Source: an uncultured Bacteroidales bacterium
GTDB taxonomy: Bacteria > Bacteroidota > Bacteroidia > Bacteroidales > ML635J-15
Assembly (NCBI GenBank): GCA_905233405.1
Contig: CAJOEG010000014.1
Span: 1-22,889, forward strand
Direction: 5' to 3'
Length of the DNA: 22,889 nt
The translations under genes and the position numbers were made by a program. Under the pieces are notes generated by a model that was not told where the DNA came from, did not search any database, and saw nothing but the letters and a program-made list of their open reading frames with translations. Numbering within the stretch: position 1 is the stretch's first letter; each line of letters begins with the position of its first letter. This document shows positions 7,416 through 15,684 of the stretch, piece by piece.

Positions 7416-7940
7416 ATGTTAGAGAAAGTAGTTAAAATATTAGGTTGGGTCGTATTAGGAGCGGCAGCAATTATATCTGTGCTGTTTTTCCTGATGCCAT
7501 CCGAGGCACCGCAGATGCAGGCTGCAATGGATGCTCTTGACGGAGCAACTGGTGCAGACAAGATTGCCGGTGTTGATGCCGCAGCTTCAGAGTGGGGCGG
7601 TTTTATAATGTATGCCTGCGAATTCTTGGCTATAATTTGTGCTGTTATGTTTGTCCTGTTTGGAATCATTGGCATTGTGGTTGACGGTATGGGTTCTCCC
7701 AAGACATTGATTAAACCAGCAATAGCAATTATAGGTATTGTTGTCGTTGCAATCATTGCATGGGCTATGGCAGATGGTATTGCTCCACATACAATCGGTA
7801 TCCAGAAGGCAGGCTATACGCCAGGTGATGCCTACGGTGACATCAAGCTTGCTGAGGCAGGTCTGTGGATGACTTATATCGCTGGCGCAGCAGCAATTTT
7901 GGCACTAGTTTATGGTGCGGTTTCAAGATTGTGGAAGTAA
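7416..7940 (+). CDS. Membrane protein of the Exb operon, unknown function
   Basis: The 174-residue product has four likely membrane segments: about residues 6-26, 64-87, 98-118 and 150-170. A soluble Ala/Asp-rich loop (EAPQMQAAMDALDGATGADK and following) lies between the first two. I do not recognise a named family. Its position between exbB and exbD is a layout I recall from other Bacteroidetes such as Porphyromonas, so it is probably a lineage-specific partner of the ExbB/ExbD motor; this is inference. The frame is open from a TTG at 7386, one base after the exbB stop. I chose the ATG at 7416 because the hydrophobic protein begins there and the intervening codons look like leader. The gene ends 25 bases before exbD1. 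Confidence 0.75.
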   Translation: MLEKVVKILGWVVLGAAAIISVLFFLMPSEAPQMQAAMDALDGATGADKIAGVDAAASEWGGFIMYACEFLAIICAVMFVLFGIIGIVVDGMGSPKTLIKPAIAIIGIVVVAIIAWAMADGIAPHTIGIQKAGYTPGDAYGDIKLAEAGLWMTYIAGAAAILALVYGAVSRLWK

Positions 7941-7965
7941 TTGTTAATTTTTAAAAGTTAAAATT

Positions 7966-8550
7966 ATGGCAAAAAGAGCAACCCCGGAAATTAACGCAAG
8001 TTCTATGGCGGATATTGCTTTCTTGCTCCTTATATTCTTCCTTGTGACAACTACAATGGATGTCGATACAGGTATCCAGCGCCAGTTGCCGCCTATTCCG
8101 GAGAATAAGGACCAGAAGACCGACGTTGAGGTCAACAAGCGCAATATCTACTTGGTTCTTGTCAACTCAAGGGGTAATATATCTGTAAACCAGAGTTGGA
8201 TGGATATAGACAAGCTTCGCGAAGATGCCAAGAGGTTCATCAATTGCGACAGGGCTGACGATCCGACTCTCCCCGAAATGGAGGAAATTACCGTAGAGGG
8301 AATAAAGGGACCAGTCAAGACTTCGAAGGGTATCATTTCCCTGCAGAACGACCGCGGTACTACCTACGGAAGATACATAGAAGTTCAGAACGAATTGGTT
8401 GCCGCATACAACGAGATACGTAACGAGGCTTCGCGCAAGTACTTCAACAAGCCCTACGATGAGCTTAACGATGAACAGCAGGAAGCTATAAGGAAGATTT
8501 ATCCTCAGCGTATCTCCGAAGCAGAACCTAAAAATTATGGAGGAAAGTAA
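7966..8550 (+). CDS. exbD: Biopolymer transport protein ExbD (first copy)
   Basis: ExbD is the single-pass partner of ExbB in the proton-driven TonB motor. The 194-residue product starts with a short cytoplasmic basic tail. One membrane helix (about 14-31) contains the essential Asp at residue 16 (SSMADIAFLLLIFFLVTTTM), which in ExbD/TolR carries the proton. A periplasmic domain of about 160 residues follows. It is longer than the classical ExbD (about 140) because of an insert rich in charged residues near residues 85-170 (EEITVEGIKGPV, DELNDEQQEAIRK). This extension is reminiscent of other Bacteroidetes ExbD proteins. The gene is followed by a second exbD after one base. Confidence 0.92.
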   Translation: MAKRATPEINASSMADIAFLLLIFFLVTTTMDVDTGIQRQLPPIPENKDQKTDVEVNKRNIYLVLVNSRGNISVNQSWMDIDKLREDAKRFINCDRADDPTLPEMEEITVEGIKGPVKTSKGIISLQNDRGTTYGRYIEVQNELVAAYNEIRNEASRKYFNKPYDELNDEQQEAIRKIYPQRISEAEPKNYGGK

Positions 8551-8551
8551 T

Positions 8552-9026
8552 ATGGCAGTAATGGGTAAAAAGAAAAAGAAAACCTTAGGTGCAATATCTA
8601 CTGCGTCGTTGCCTGACATCGTGTTCATGATTCTGTTCTTCTTTATGGTTTCTACGACTATGCGTGAAGTGGAACTGCTTATTGAACTCAAGGGTTCCGA
8701 CCTTCCTACAGCAACCGAAATCAAGAAACTTGAGAAGAAGTCGTTGGTAAGCTACATTTATGTCGGCAAGCCATTGCAGCAGTATCAGAAGACCTACGGT
8801 ACCGAGCCGAAGATTCAGTTGAACTCTTCATTCGCAGAACTTTCCGACATATCCGAGTATATTCTTGCAGAACGTTCCGAGAGAGATGGAAGTTCCGTAT
8901 ATGACGACCTCCCTCAAGGTACATAAAGATACCAAAATGGGTATAATAACCGATATCAAGCAGGAATTAAGGAAGGCTAGTGCTTTGAAAATCAACTATT
9001 CGGCACGCCAGGATATGGGATATTAA
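8552..9026 (+). pseudogene. exbD: Second exbD gene, frameshifted
   Basis: Reading from the ATG at 8552, the protein has a basic start (GKKKKKTLGA), the ExbD helix with Asp at residue 22 (ASLPDIVFMILFFFMVSTTM) and a periplasmic domain. The frame ends early at 8924-8926. The +1 frame then continues the domain in good coding sequence: MTTSLKVHKDTKMGI, then ITDIKQELRKASALKINYSA, to a stop at 9024-9026. The switch point is at or near (GA)4 at 8879-8886. Restoring one GA gives ERSEREMEVPYMTTSLKV and a 158-residue ExbD of normal length. The break is a real mutation, a slippage variant or a sequencing/assembly error. An in-frame ATG at 8537 overlaps exbD1; 8552 is preferred because it follows the exbD1 stop by one base. 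A terminator follows. Confidence 0.85.
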
Positions 9027-9046
9027 AATTTCTTGTATATGATGAA

Positions 9047-9077
9047 ATGGGGCTGAATTTTCAGTCCCATTTTTTTT
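9047..9077 (+). terminator. Terminator of the Exb operon
   Basis: A 10-bp stem ATGGGGCTGA/TCAGTCCCAT (one G-T pair) with loop ATTT is followed by seven or eight T residues. It lies 20 bases after the restored exbD2 stop, which supports exbD2 ending at 9026 rather than 8926. Confidence 0.9.
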
Positions 9078-9095
9078 GTATTGCATGTGCATTTG

Positions 9096-9130
9096 TTTGT
9101 AGAAACGTTGCGTGCAACGTCTGCTACAAA
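9096..9130. repeat. 35-bp interrupted palindrome
   Basis: The outer arms TTTGTAG/CTACAAA and inner arms ACGTTGC/GCAACGT form a long hairpin with small mismatches. It resembles the GTAGAGACGTTGCATGCAACG-type palindrome that I recall as iterated in many Bacteroidetes genomes; no search was possible. Confidence 0.6.
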
Positions 9131-9344
9131 CAATTTCAAACCATCAGAAACCTTTTCAAACGATTTCAAACTGGCGTAGCCAATAAACGCCGCAGGCACT
9201 GAAACTTAGAACGGCGAAGCCCTCAACGAAGTTAAACCTATAAACTTATAAACGGCGTTAGCCATTGAAACGCCGTAGCCATAAAACCATTTAAAACAAC
9301 TTCAAACAAGTTAAAACTTATAAACTAAAAAAATCTCCCAACTT
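9131..9344. repeat. Intergenic cluster of degenerate short repeats
   Basis: This gene-free stretch is made of two interleaved motif types. The first is TTTCAAAC-like units (from about 9133, 9155, 9164 and 9301). The second is GC-rich boxes of the form AACGGCGTAGCC in both orientations at 9173-9181, 9186-9197, 9210-9221, 9251-9263 and 9268-9280. I find no open reading frame of interest. Confidence 0.55.
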
Positions 9345-9376
9345 CTTGTATATCTTAAAACAAAAGTTTATTTTTG
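9345..9376 (+). promoter_or_regulatory. Promoter of the T9SS-cargo gene pair
   Basis: CTTG (9345-9348), a 20-base spacer and TATTTTTG (9369-9376) fit the Bacteroidetes consensus. The leader to the ATG at 9490 would be about 105 bases and contains an AT-only hairpin (TTTTTGAA at 9415-9422 with TTCAAAAA at 9429-9436). Confidence 0.55.
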
Positions 9377-9489
9377 CAAGTTGTAAAATAGTGTATTATG
9401 TCTTGTGGAAAAAATTTTTGAATTTTTTTTCAAAAAAGAGGCAACCATTTGGCATCTTAAACGTTTTACAGTTGATTTTAAAATTTTGA

Positions 9490-9930
9490 ATGATGAAAAA
9501 GATATTGACAATTCTCGTTCTACTTGCTGCATTTACAGGAGTTTATGCTCAGCAACAAGGTAGTGTCGTTCCCGACAACAGGTTGTATTCAAAGTTCCAG
9601 TCCGACGACATCAACAATATGGTGAATCTTCTGCCGCAGGAGATAACATATTGGAACTGGTTTGCCGATAATGGTTTCGTAGTAAAGAATACTTCACAGG
9701 AAGTGGCGCATAAATATCCGGCACTAAAGTTCTATGACAAGGATACGAAGCTTGCCGCAGAGGAAGAGATTGCATACGATGAGGCTACTTTCAATATAAT
9801 GGCATACGATTTTGAAATTCTTCCTGATAAAACAAATATATACAGGATTGGCGATACAGGCTATATCGTCAACATATATTCTAGCCGCAAGTTAGTTGAA
9901 AAATACAATAAATTTATGCGCAATGAATAA
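9490..9930 (+). CDS. Small exported protein upstream of the T9SS cargo protein
   Basis: The 146-residue product has a clear signal peptide (MMKKILTILVLLAAFTGVYA, cleaved before QQQG). The mature part has about 126 residues, with aromatic-rich segments (ITYWNWFADNGF, KYPALKFYDK) and a C-terminal basic tail. It has no Cys, no lipobox and no T9SS sorting domain, so it is probably periplasmic. I do not recognise the family. Its stop overlaps the start of the giant secreted protein gene by eight bases, so translation is coupled, and a chaperone or partner role for that protein is a reasonable inference. Two adjacent ATG codons (9490, 9493) are possible starts. Confidence 0.75.
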   Translation: MMKKILTILVLLAAFTGVYAQQQGSVVPDNRLYSKFQSDDINNMVNLLPQEITYWNWFADNGFVVKNTSQEVAHKYPALKFYDKDTKLAAEEEIAYDEATFNIMAYDFEILPDKTNIYRIGDTGYIVNIYSSRKLVEKYNKFMRNE

Positions 9931-12900
9931 CAAGATAATATACATAACGGTTTTGTTCCTGCTTTTAGGGCTGGCAGGTTACTCGCAGACTTATGAATTG
10001 AATGCCCAGACTACTGGAAGTACTATCACTACATGCAGTGCTACATTGTATGATTCGGGAGGTCGTGATGGCAACTATTCGGCCAGTGAGAACTATACGA
10101 TAACTTTTTGTGGTGTAGACGGTGCTCCAATGATTGCTGAACTCGTTTCTATGAGAACAGAATCTTCGTATGACTATATAAAACTATATGATGGGGCATC
10201 TGCAAAAGGAACACTTATGGCTACGCTTAGCGGTTCTGCTATGCAGCAGCAGACTGAGTATGAAGCATCTGGCAATTGTATTACAGTAGTATGGCATAGT
10301 GATGGTTCTGTTCAGTATACAGGTTTTGAGTTAAATTTCCGTTGCGGATTCCCTTGCCAGGATTATACGGTAACAATTACTCCGGAAGCTGAATATGACG
10401 CTACTGAGGAGGCTTATCTTGGATGTTCTGGCGGTCTGGTATCGGCACGTTTGGAATTCCCACATAACAATGAGAACTACGAGCAGACAATTGACAATAC
10501 TATGTTCTCGTGGACAGCTTTGAACAACACTGGAACTCAAACTTTTGCAGGTTTAGGATTGAACATGCTTGAAGAACCTCTTGCTCCAGGTGCTTATTTC
10601 TACACACTTACAACAACAGATGCAAACCGCTGTCAGGTGGTTTCAAATACGGTAACAGTGTACATATCGGTACCGCCCACATTCACAGGAACCACCATTA
10701 CTCCCGAAGTTTGCCCGGGTGCGACGGCAACACTTACTGGTGTTTTGAATCCACCAGACGAATGGCAGATGACGATACAGGAAGTCAACTATGAACAGCA
10801 TTGCTTCGATGATGAGCACGAAGACGAGGAACAAGTCAGTTGCTTTTATTATACTGAGTTTGCCCCAGGTCAGACCATACAGTCGGCAGACCAAATAGAA
10901 TCCATCGGTATGCGTATGGAACATTCTTATATGGGAGACCTTGATATTATAATCGAATGCCCTAGTCATCAACGTGTAACATTGTTCCATCAGTCTTGTA
11001 GCGGTGGTTATTTCGGTGAGGCTGTAGATTATGACGATGTTGGATCAAATTCTTGCCTTGATGGAGACCAGTGGGTTGGTGTAGGTTACGACTATTACTG
11101 GACAATGAGCAACAACAGAGGACTAATGTCGGCAAACTGTCCTGGTACAAGTAACCCTTTACCGGCAGGAAACTACCAGCCAGTTGACAATTTTAGCAAT
11201 TTGGTCGGTTGTCCTATCAATGGTGAATGGTGTGTAATATTCATCGACTATCTTGGTGCTGATGACGGTACGGTATTTCAGACAGAGCTTCATTTTGCAG
11301 AAGGTCTTATTCCGGACACATCAAACGTAATAACTTTCCAGAATACATATAGCGATGAAATGTGGTGGGAAGGAGAAGGCTCTAATGAAGGATTTTCTGT
11401 AAATAACATTGGTGTGCCGACAATTCCTGGTGATGCTTGCTATACATTCAGTGCTACTGATAATTTCGGTTGTACCTACGATACTACCTTATGCCTTACG
11501 GTACTTGATTACACTAATCCTACCTGTTGTGTTACACCGACACCGACAATAGCAAGTATTCCAAACTTGATTTGTGCAAACAGGACAAGTCTTTCTGCCC
11601 ATAACCTGCCAAACGGCAATACAGGTAGCTGGTCGGTTGTGGCATATCCGAATGGAGACGATGTTAATAATTCGGCAACCTTTACAAATCCTAATTCTCC
11701 AAATACCCAGGTAACTGTAAATGGTTGGGGAACATACACATTCCGTTGGACTGAATTTTATTTGGGGCGCGACGATTGTTCGGCGTTTGCAGATGTTACA
11801 ACAACATTTATGCTACAGCCGACAAATACCTTTGTATATACGCCGATTTCATGTTTTGGAGATGAATGTACTGTTACATATACAGGTAATATGGACGCAA
11901 GTGCAGATTTTACTTGGACATTTGGTGGCGCATTTATTCAGGGAGATCCTAATTCCATGGGACCATTCATACTTACTTGGCAGGAATCTGGTACTCACGG
12001 AGTAACACTTACTGTAGACAATAATGGCTGTACAACCAGCGATACGCTTGTTTCTATTCTAAATCCGGAACGACTTGTAATTGATTCAATTTCTGTCGTC
12101 AATGATCTATGTTATCAAAGCAATGTCGGATCTGCAGTTGTGACTCATCATGGGGGTACATTGCCTATTACATATTCGTGGCCGGCTCCTGGAATAGAAT
12201 ATTTGAATATAGGGGCTGGAAATTACAACCTTACTATAACGGATGCTAATGGTTGCGAGGCTCATAGCTCATTCTTGATAACAGATCCACCAGAGCTTGT
12301 TATTCAAACGATTGACACTAGTAACCTGACTTGTTATGCATCGCATGATGGTTCAATATCTGTGTACGCAGGTGGTGGTACAGGCGAATTGCATTACTTA
12401 TGGTCTGATGTCGGTGATGGACCAGAAGAAAGAATTAATCTTGCGGCTGGTGAATATTTCTTTACGGTAACTGACGAGAACAATTGTAGTCGTAATAGTT
12501 CTGTTGTGTTGACTCAGCCAGAGCAGTTGCTTATGCAGATGACTACAGATTATGCTGTGTGTGAAGGTGAACCTACACCAGTACATATTACCGCTTTTGG
12601 TGGATCTCCGCAGTATCATTACATTTGGAATAATGGCGGGGGAGAATTTGAGGCAAGTAATGAAATCTCCTCTCAGTTGTCAGCAACAACGCACTATACT
12701 GCTTATGTGCGTGATGCTCATGGATGTGTAAGTGATATGCATGCAATGACAGTTACCGTAAGTCCAAAGATGGAGATAGACAGCATTATACTTCGACAGA
12801 TTAAATGCCATGGCCATTGTGATGGACGAGCCGAACTTGTGATGCATGGAGGTCTTGCTCCTTTGGAATATAGTTGGCCTTCCGATACCTATATTTATGA

Positions 12901-14515
12901 TGGTATATGTAGCGGAGCATACACGGTGACTGTCGCCGACCTTATCGGGTGTTCTGTTATAGGTGCGTTTGTAATTACTCAGCCAGATGATTTTGTGATT
13001 TCAAGGTCGATGGATTCTGTTTCATGCTATGGCGGCAACGATGGCGAAGCAAGATTATTCGTTGACGGAGCAACACCACCATACACATACTTGTGGCCTA
13101 ACGGAAACACAACCGACATACTGACAACTTCTGCAGGTTCTTACATCGTGACTGTACACGACAGCAATGGTTGCCGTTTCCTCGAGGAATTCAATATTCC
13201 GGAGCCAGAACCTATTGTGGCTTTGCCAATGAGCAACGTTACAATATGCAACGGACAGACAGCAACATTGACAACGCAGGTAACAGGCGGTTCGCCATAT
13301 TACGACTACAGGTGGAGTGGACCAGATAGTGTACAGTATAATGGTATGCGTTTTGAAGTGTCACCGACGGTAACATCTACTTATAGGCTTACAATTTATG
13401 ATTCGCACGGATGTTCTGTTGAGCTGTCACCGGTAACTGTAAAGGTAAATCCTAATTTGAGAATTTCGTCGGTTGTTACAAGTTTCGATACAATATGCGA
13501 AGGCGACGAGGCATTGATATATGTTGAACAAGATGGAGGTAATGGCGGTCCATATACATTGACATTGCAGGATGGTAGGATTGTGCAATCCCCATTTACA
13601 GTAAGTCCAGATACTACAACGATGTTCTATATTACGCTTACTGATATGTGTGGTACTCCATCTGTAACGGATTCAATAGAAATTTTTGTCCATAGTTATC
13701 CGGAAGAGCTCTTTACTGCAAGTAATGTTGAAGGATGTGTTCCGCTCACAGTAGAGTTTACACCATTAAATATAAATGGATCACAATATATGTGGACATT
13801 TGGTGACAATGATTTTGCCGAAACTGATCAGCCTACACATACTTACACCAAGCCAGGAGACTACGATGTTACTATGTCGGTTTGGAGTGAGTTTGGATGT
13901 AAGATAGAAAAGACTTATGAAAAGATGATTCATGCATATCCAGTTCCCAGGGCATTGTTTGACGCAGATGTGCAGCAGGTATCTGTTCTTTCGGCAGAAG
14001 TTCTATTCAACAACAGGTCGGTTGATGCTTCTAGGTCTTTCTGGTTCTTTGGCGATATGGATAGTTCAACTTACGAAAGTCCACGCCATATATATCCAGA
14101 AATGGGAGAATACGAGGTTGTTCTCGTTGCCGAAAATGACAACCATTGTAAAGATACCACATCAAGAATGATTACTGTCTACAGCCAGTTCTCGTTCTAT
14201 GCACCAACATCATTTACTCCTAATGGTGATGGTCTTAACGACTGCTTCAGAATTTGTGGAAACGGCATATCAAGGAATAACTTCCTGTTGACTGTTTACG
14301 ATCGCTGGGGAGAACTGGTATTCCGTACAACTGAATATTTCCCGGCTGCAAACTGTGATGCTTGTTCCGAAGGAGCATGGGATGGTACCGATATGGGTAG
14401 CAAGCGTAAGGGCGATAAGGTACTTGAAAATGGTATTTATTTCTGGTACTGTCAGTTCGAGGATGTCTATGGTATCGAACACAGGAAGCAGGGAACAGTA
14501 AATATGGTAAGATAG
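9923..14515 (+). CDS. Giant secreted protein: CUB, P-domain-like, SprB and PKD repeats, T9SS type B sorting domain
   Basis: The 1530-residue product starts at the ATG at 9923. It has a signal peptide (about 1-21, ending GYSQ) and a CUB domain (about 31-142, with YDYIKLYDG). A segment like the proprotein-convertase P domain follows (about 288-460, with SIGMRMEHSYMGDLDIIIEC and GEWCVIFIDYLGADDGT). A PKD-like segment (about 650-715) comes next, then four SprB-type repeats (about 720-792, 793-868, 952-1023, 1027-1097; pattern CYxxxDGxxxxxxxGGxxPxxYxW) interspersed with Ig-like modules. Two PKD domains (about 1264-1421, with WTFGDN and FWFFGD) precede the gliding-motility-type C-terminal domain (about 1423-1530, FYAPTSFTPNGDGLND onward). 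That last domain directs export by the type IX secretion system and surface attachment. A cell-surface adhesin or matrix protein is likely; no catalytic domain is visible. The gene overlaps the upstream exported protein gene. Confidence 0.9.
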   Translation: MNNKIIYITVLFLLLGLAGYSQTYELNAQTTGSTITTCSATLYDSGGRDGNYSASENYTITFCGVDGAPMIAELVSMRTESSYDYIKLYDGASAKGTLMATLSGSAMQQQTEYEASGNCITVVWHSDGSVQYTGFELNFRCGFPCQDYTVTITPEAEYDATEEAYLGCSGGLVSARLEFPHNNENYEQTIDNTMFSWTALNNTGTQTFAGLGLNMLEEPLAPGAYFYTLTTTDANRCQVVSNTVTVYISVPPTFTGTTITPEVCPGATATLTGVLNPPDEWQMTIQEVNYEQHCFDDEHEDEEQVSCFYYTEFAPGQTIQSADQIESIGMRMEHSYMGDLDIIIECPSHQRVTLFHQSCSGGYFGEAVDYDDVGSNSCLDGDQWVGVGYDYYWTMSNNRGLMSANCPGTSNPLPAGNYQPVDNFSNLVGCPINGEWCVIFIDYLGADDGTVFQTELHFAEGLIPDTSNVITFQNTYSDEMWWEGEGSNEGFSVNNIGVPTIPGDACYTFSATDNFGCTYDTTLCLTVLDYTNPTCCVTPTPTIASIPNLICANRTSLSAHNLPNGNTGSWSVVAYPNGDDVNNSATFTNPNSPNTQVTVNGWGTYTFRWTEFYLGRDDCSAFADVTTTFMLQPTNTFVYTPISCFGDECTVTYTGNMDASADFTWTFGGAFIQGDPNSMGPFILTWQESGTHGVTLTVDNNGCTTSDTLVSILNPERLVIDSISVVNDLCYQSNVGSAVVTHHGGTLPITYSWPAPGIEYLNIGAGNYNLTITDANGCEAHSSFLITDPPELVIQTIDTSNLTCYASHDGSISVYAGGGTGELHYLWSDVGDGPEERINLAAGEYFFTVTDENNCSRNSSVVLTQPEQLLMQMTTDYAVCEGEPTPVHITAFGGSPQYHYIWNNGGGEFEASNEISSQLSATTHYTAYVRDAHGCVSDMHAMTVTVSPKMEIDSIILRQIKCHGHCDGRAELVMHGGLAPLEYSWPSDTYIYDGICSGAYTVTVADLIGCSVIGAFVITQPDDFVISRSMDSVSCYGGNDGEARLFVDGATPPYTYLWPNGNTTDILTTSAGSYIVTVHDSNGCRFLEEFNIPEPEPIVALPMSNVTICNGQTATLTTQVTGGSPYYDYRWSGPDSVQYNGMRFEVSPTVTSTYRLTIYDSHGCSVELSPVTVKVNPNLRISSVVTSFDTICEGDEALIYVEQDGGNGGPYTLTLQDGRIVQSPFTVSPDTTTMFYITLTDMCGTPSVTDSIEIFVHSYPEELFTASNVEGCVPLTVEFTPLNINGSQYMWTFGDNDFAETDQPTHTYTKPGDYDVTMSVWSEFGCKIEKTYEKMIHAYPVPRALFDADVQQVSVLSAEVLFNNRSVDASRSFWFFGDMDSSTYESPRHIYPEMGEYEVVLVAENDNHCKDTTSRMITVYSQFSFYAPTSFTPNGDGLNDCFRICGNGISRNNFLLTVYDRWGELVFRTTEYFPAANCDACSEGAWDGTDMGSKRKGDKVLENGIYFWYCQFEDVYGIEHRKQGTVNMVR

Positions 14516-14534
14516 TTATTTGGTTGTTGATACA

Positions 14535-14570
14535 AATAAAGCCGTCCTTTTGGGGCGGCTTTATTATTTT
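14535..14570. terminator. Bidirectional terminator between the cargo gene and serA
   Basis: The perfect arms AATAAAGCCG (14535-14544) and CGGCTTTATT (14556-14565) enclose a short loop region TCCTTTTGGGG that extends the stem. T-rich sequence on the right serves the plus-strand gene. The A-rich left arm can serve serA, which converges on it. Confidence 0.8.
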
Positions 14571-14584
14571 GTGAATAATGATTC

Positions 14585-15508
14585 CTACTTGTTGAGTCTG
14601 AATCTTTCGTTTCCGTTTTCGAAGTAGTCAACTATCTGGTTGATTGCTGCGATACCTGCATTAACGTTTGCTTCTTCGGTCTGTGCACCAAGTTTCTTAG
14701 GTGTGAAGAAAACACGGTCTGCATAGTTTTCCTTGAGTTCTGCTGCGCATTCAGGAGCAACGTCAGCCATATATTTGAAGTCTGGTCTTTCAGCGAGAAC
14801 CTTCTTGAGGTCGTCTTCGTCGATAACTTCCTTGCGGGCAGTGTTGATAAGAGTTGCACCCTTAGGCATCTTACCTATTTTGCTCATATTTATTGACTTC
14901 TTTGTCTCGTCGTTAGCGGGGCAGTGGAGCGAGATGTAGTGGCAGGTGCCAAACAGGTCGTCGAGGTTGGTGCACTGCTTTGCGCCGGTCGATTCAATCT
15001 GTTCCTTTGTGAGGAACGGGTCGTATGCGACAACTTCCATACCGAATCCCATAGCGTACTTTCCGAGGAGACGCCCAACGTTTCCGTAACCGTAGATACC
15101 GAGTTTCTTTCCGTGTATTTCCGAACCCGACTTTCCATTGTAGTTGTTTCTTGCAGCCATAATCATAAGACCGATAGCGAGTTCTGCAACTGCATTGGAG
15201 TTCTGTCCAGGAGTGTTCATTGCTACTACGTTGCAAGCTGTTGCTGCATTGAGGTCGATGTTGTCGAAACCTGCACCAGCTCTTACGATTATCTTGAGGT
15301 TCTTGCCAGCTTCGATAACTTCCTTGTCGGCAACGTCGCTTCTGATAATCATTGCGTCAACATCAGCTACAGCAGCCAAAAGTTTGTCTTTGGTTCCGTA
15401 CTTTTCGAGTAATACCACTTCGTATCCAGCGGCTTTTGCCTTAGCCTGGATGCCGTCAACTGCTTCTTTTGCAAACGGTTTGTCGGTTGCTACTAAAACC
15501 TTTTTCAT
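14585..15508 (-). CDS. serA: D-3-phosphoglycerate dehydrogenase, short form
   Basis: This enzyme oxidises 3-phosphoglycerate to 3-phosphohydroxypyruvate with NAD, the first step of serine synthesis in the cytoplasm. The 307-residue product has the D-2-hydroxyacid dehydrogenase layout: substrate loop RAGAGFDNID (76-85), NAD-binding GYGNVG (140-145), catalytic Arg225 in NTARKEVID and Glu253 in DVAPEC. It stops without an ACT regulatory domain. The usual catalytic His (TPHxGA) is replaced by Lys in TPKKLGAQTEEA (K271/K272). I recall the same KK form in Bacteroides and in the short Entamoeba enzyme. The start at 15508 is chosen because a full promoter ends about 50 bases upstream; the longer frame from 15619 starts upstream of that promoter. 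The gene stands alone, with no serC beside it. Confidence 0.92.
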   Translation of the reverse strand: MKKVLVATDKPFAKEAVDGIQAKAKAAGYEVVLLEKYGTKDKLLAAVADVDAMIIRSDVADKEVIEAGKNLKIIVRAGAGFDNIDLNAATACNVVAMNTPGQNSNAVAELAIGLMIMAARNNYNGKSGSEIHGKKLGIYGYGNVGRLLGKYAMGFGMEVVAYDPFLTKEQIESTGAKQCTNLDDLFGTCHYISLHCPANDETKKSINMSKIGKMPKGATLINTARKEVIDEDDLKKVLAERPDFKYMADVAPECAAELKENYADRVFFTPKKLGAQTEEANVNAGIAAINQIVDYFENGNERFRLNK

Positions 15509-15557
15509 TTCAATTTGTGTTTTAAAATTTATTAATGTTTTGCCTTTTAAATTTCGG

Positions 15558-15589
15558 CAAAGATATTCATTGCCGACCGATTTATCAAA
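15558..15589 (-). promoter_or_regulatory. Promoter of serA
   Basis: On the minus strand, TTTG (15589-15586), a 20-base spacer and TATCTTTG (15565-15558) match the consensus fully. This decides the serA start at 15508. Confidence 0.8.
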
Positions 15590-15684
15590 CAAATTGGAAC
15601 ATATTTTAAAACATTGCACGGCTCTTTCATTTGGACAGTGTTATTACATGTGATACAAATAGTTAGTGTTTGGACAAATCCGCT

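Noticed and set aside
8879..8926. Programmed ribosomal frameshift in exbD2
   Set aside because: I see no slippery heptamer, shifty stop context or downstream stem typical of known programmed sites. A dinucleotide repeat change explains the break more simply, though it is not excluded.
9383..9489. Riboswitch in the leader of the 9490 gene
   Set aside because: Apart from an A/T-only hairpin there is no conserved structured motif that I can recognise.
14924..15412. 162-codon plus-strand frame opposite serA
   Set aside because: It is a shadow of serA, whose catalytic motifs and promoter are clear on the other strand.
15509..15619. Longer N terminus for SerA starting at 15619
   Set aside because: A full promoter lies at 15558-15589, inside that extension, and the family starts at MKKVLVATDK.
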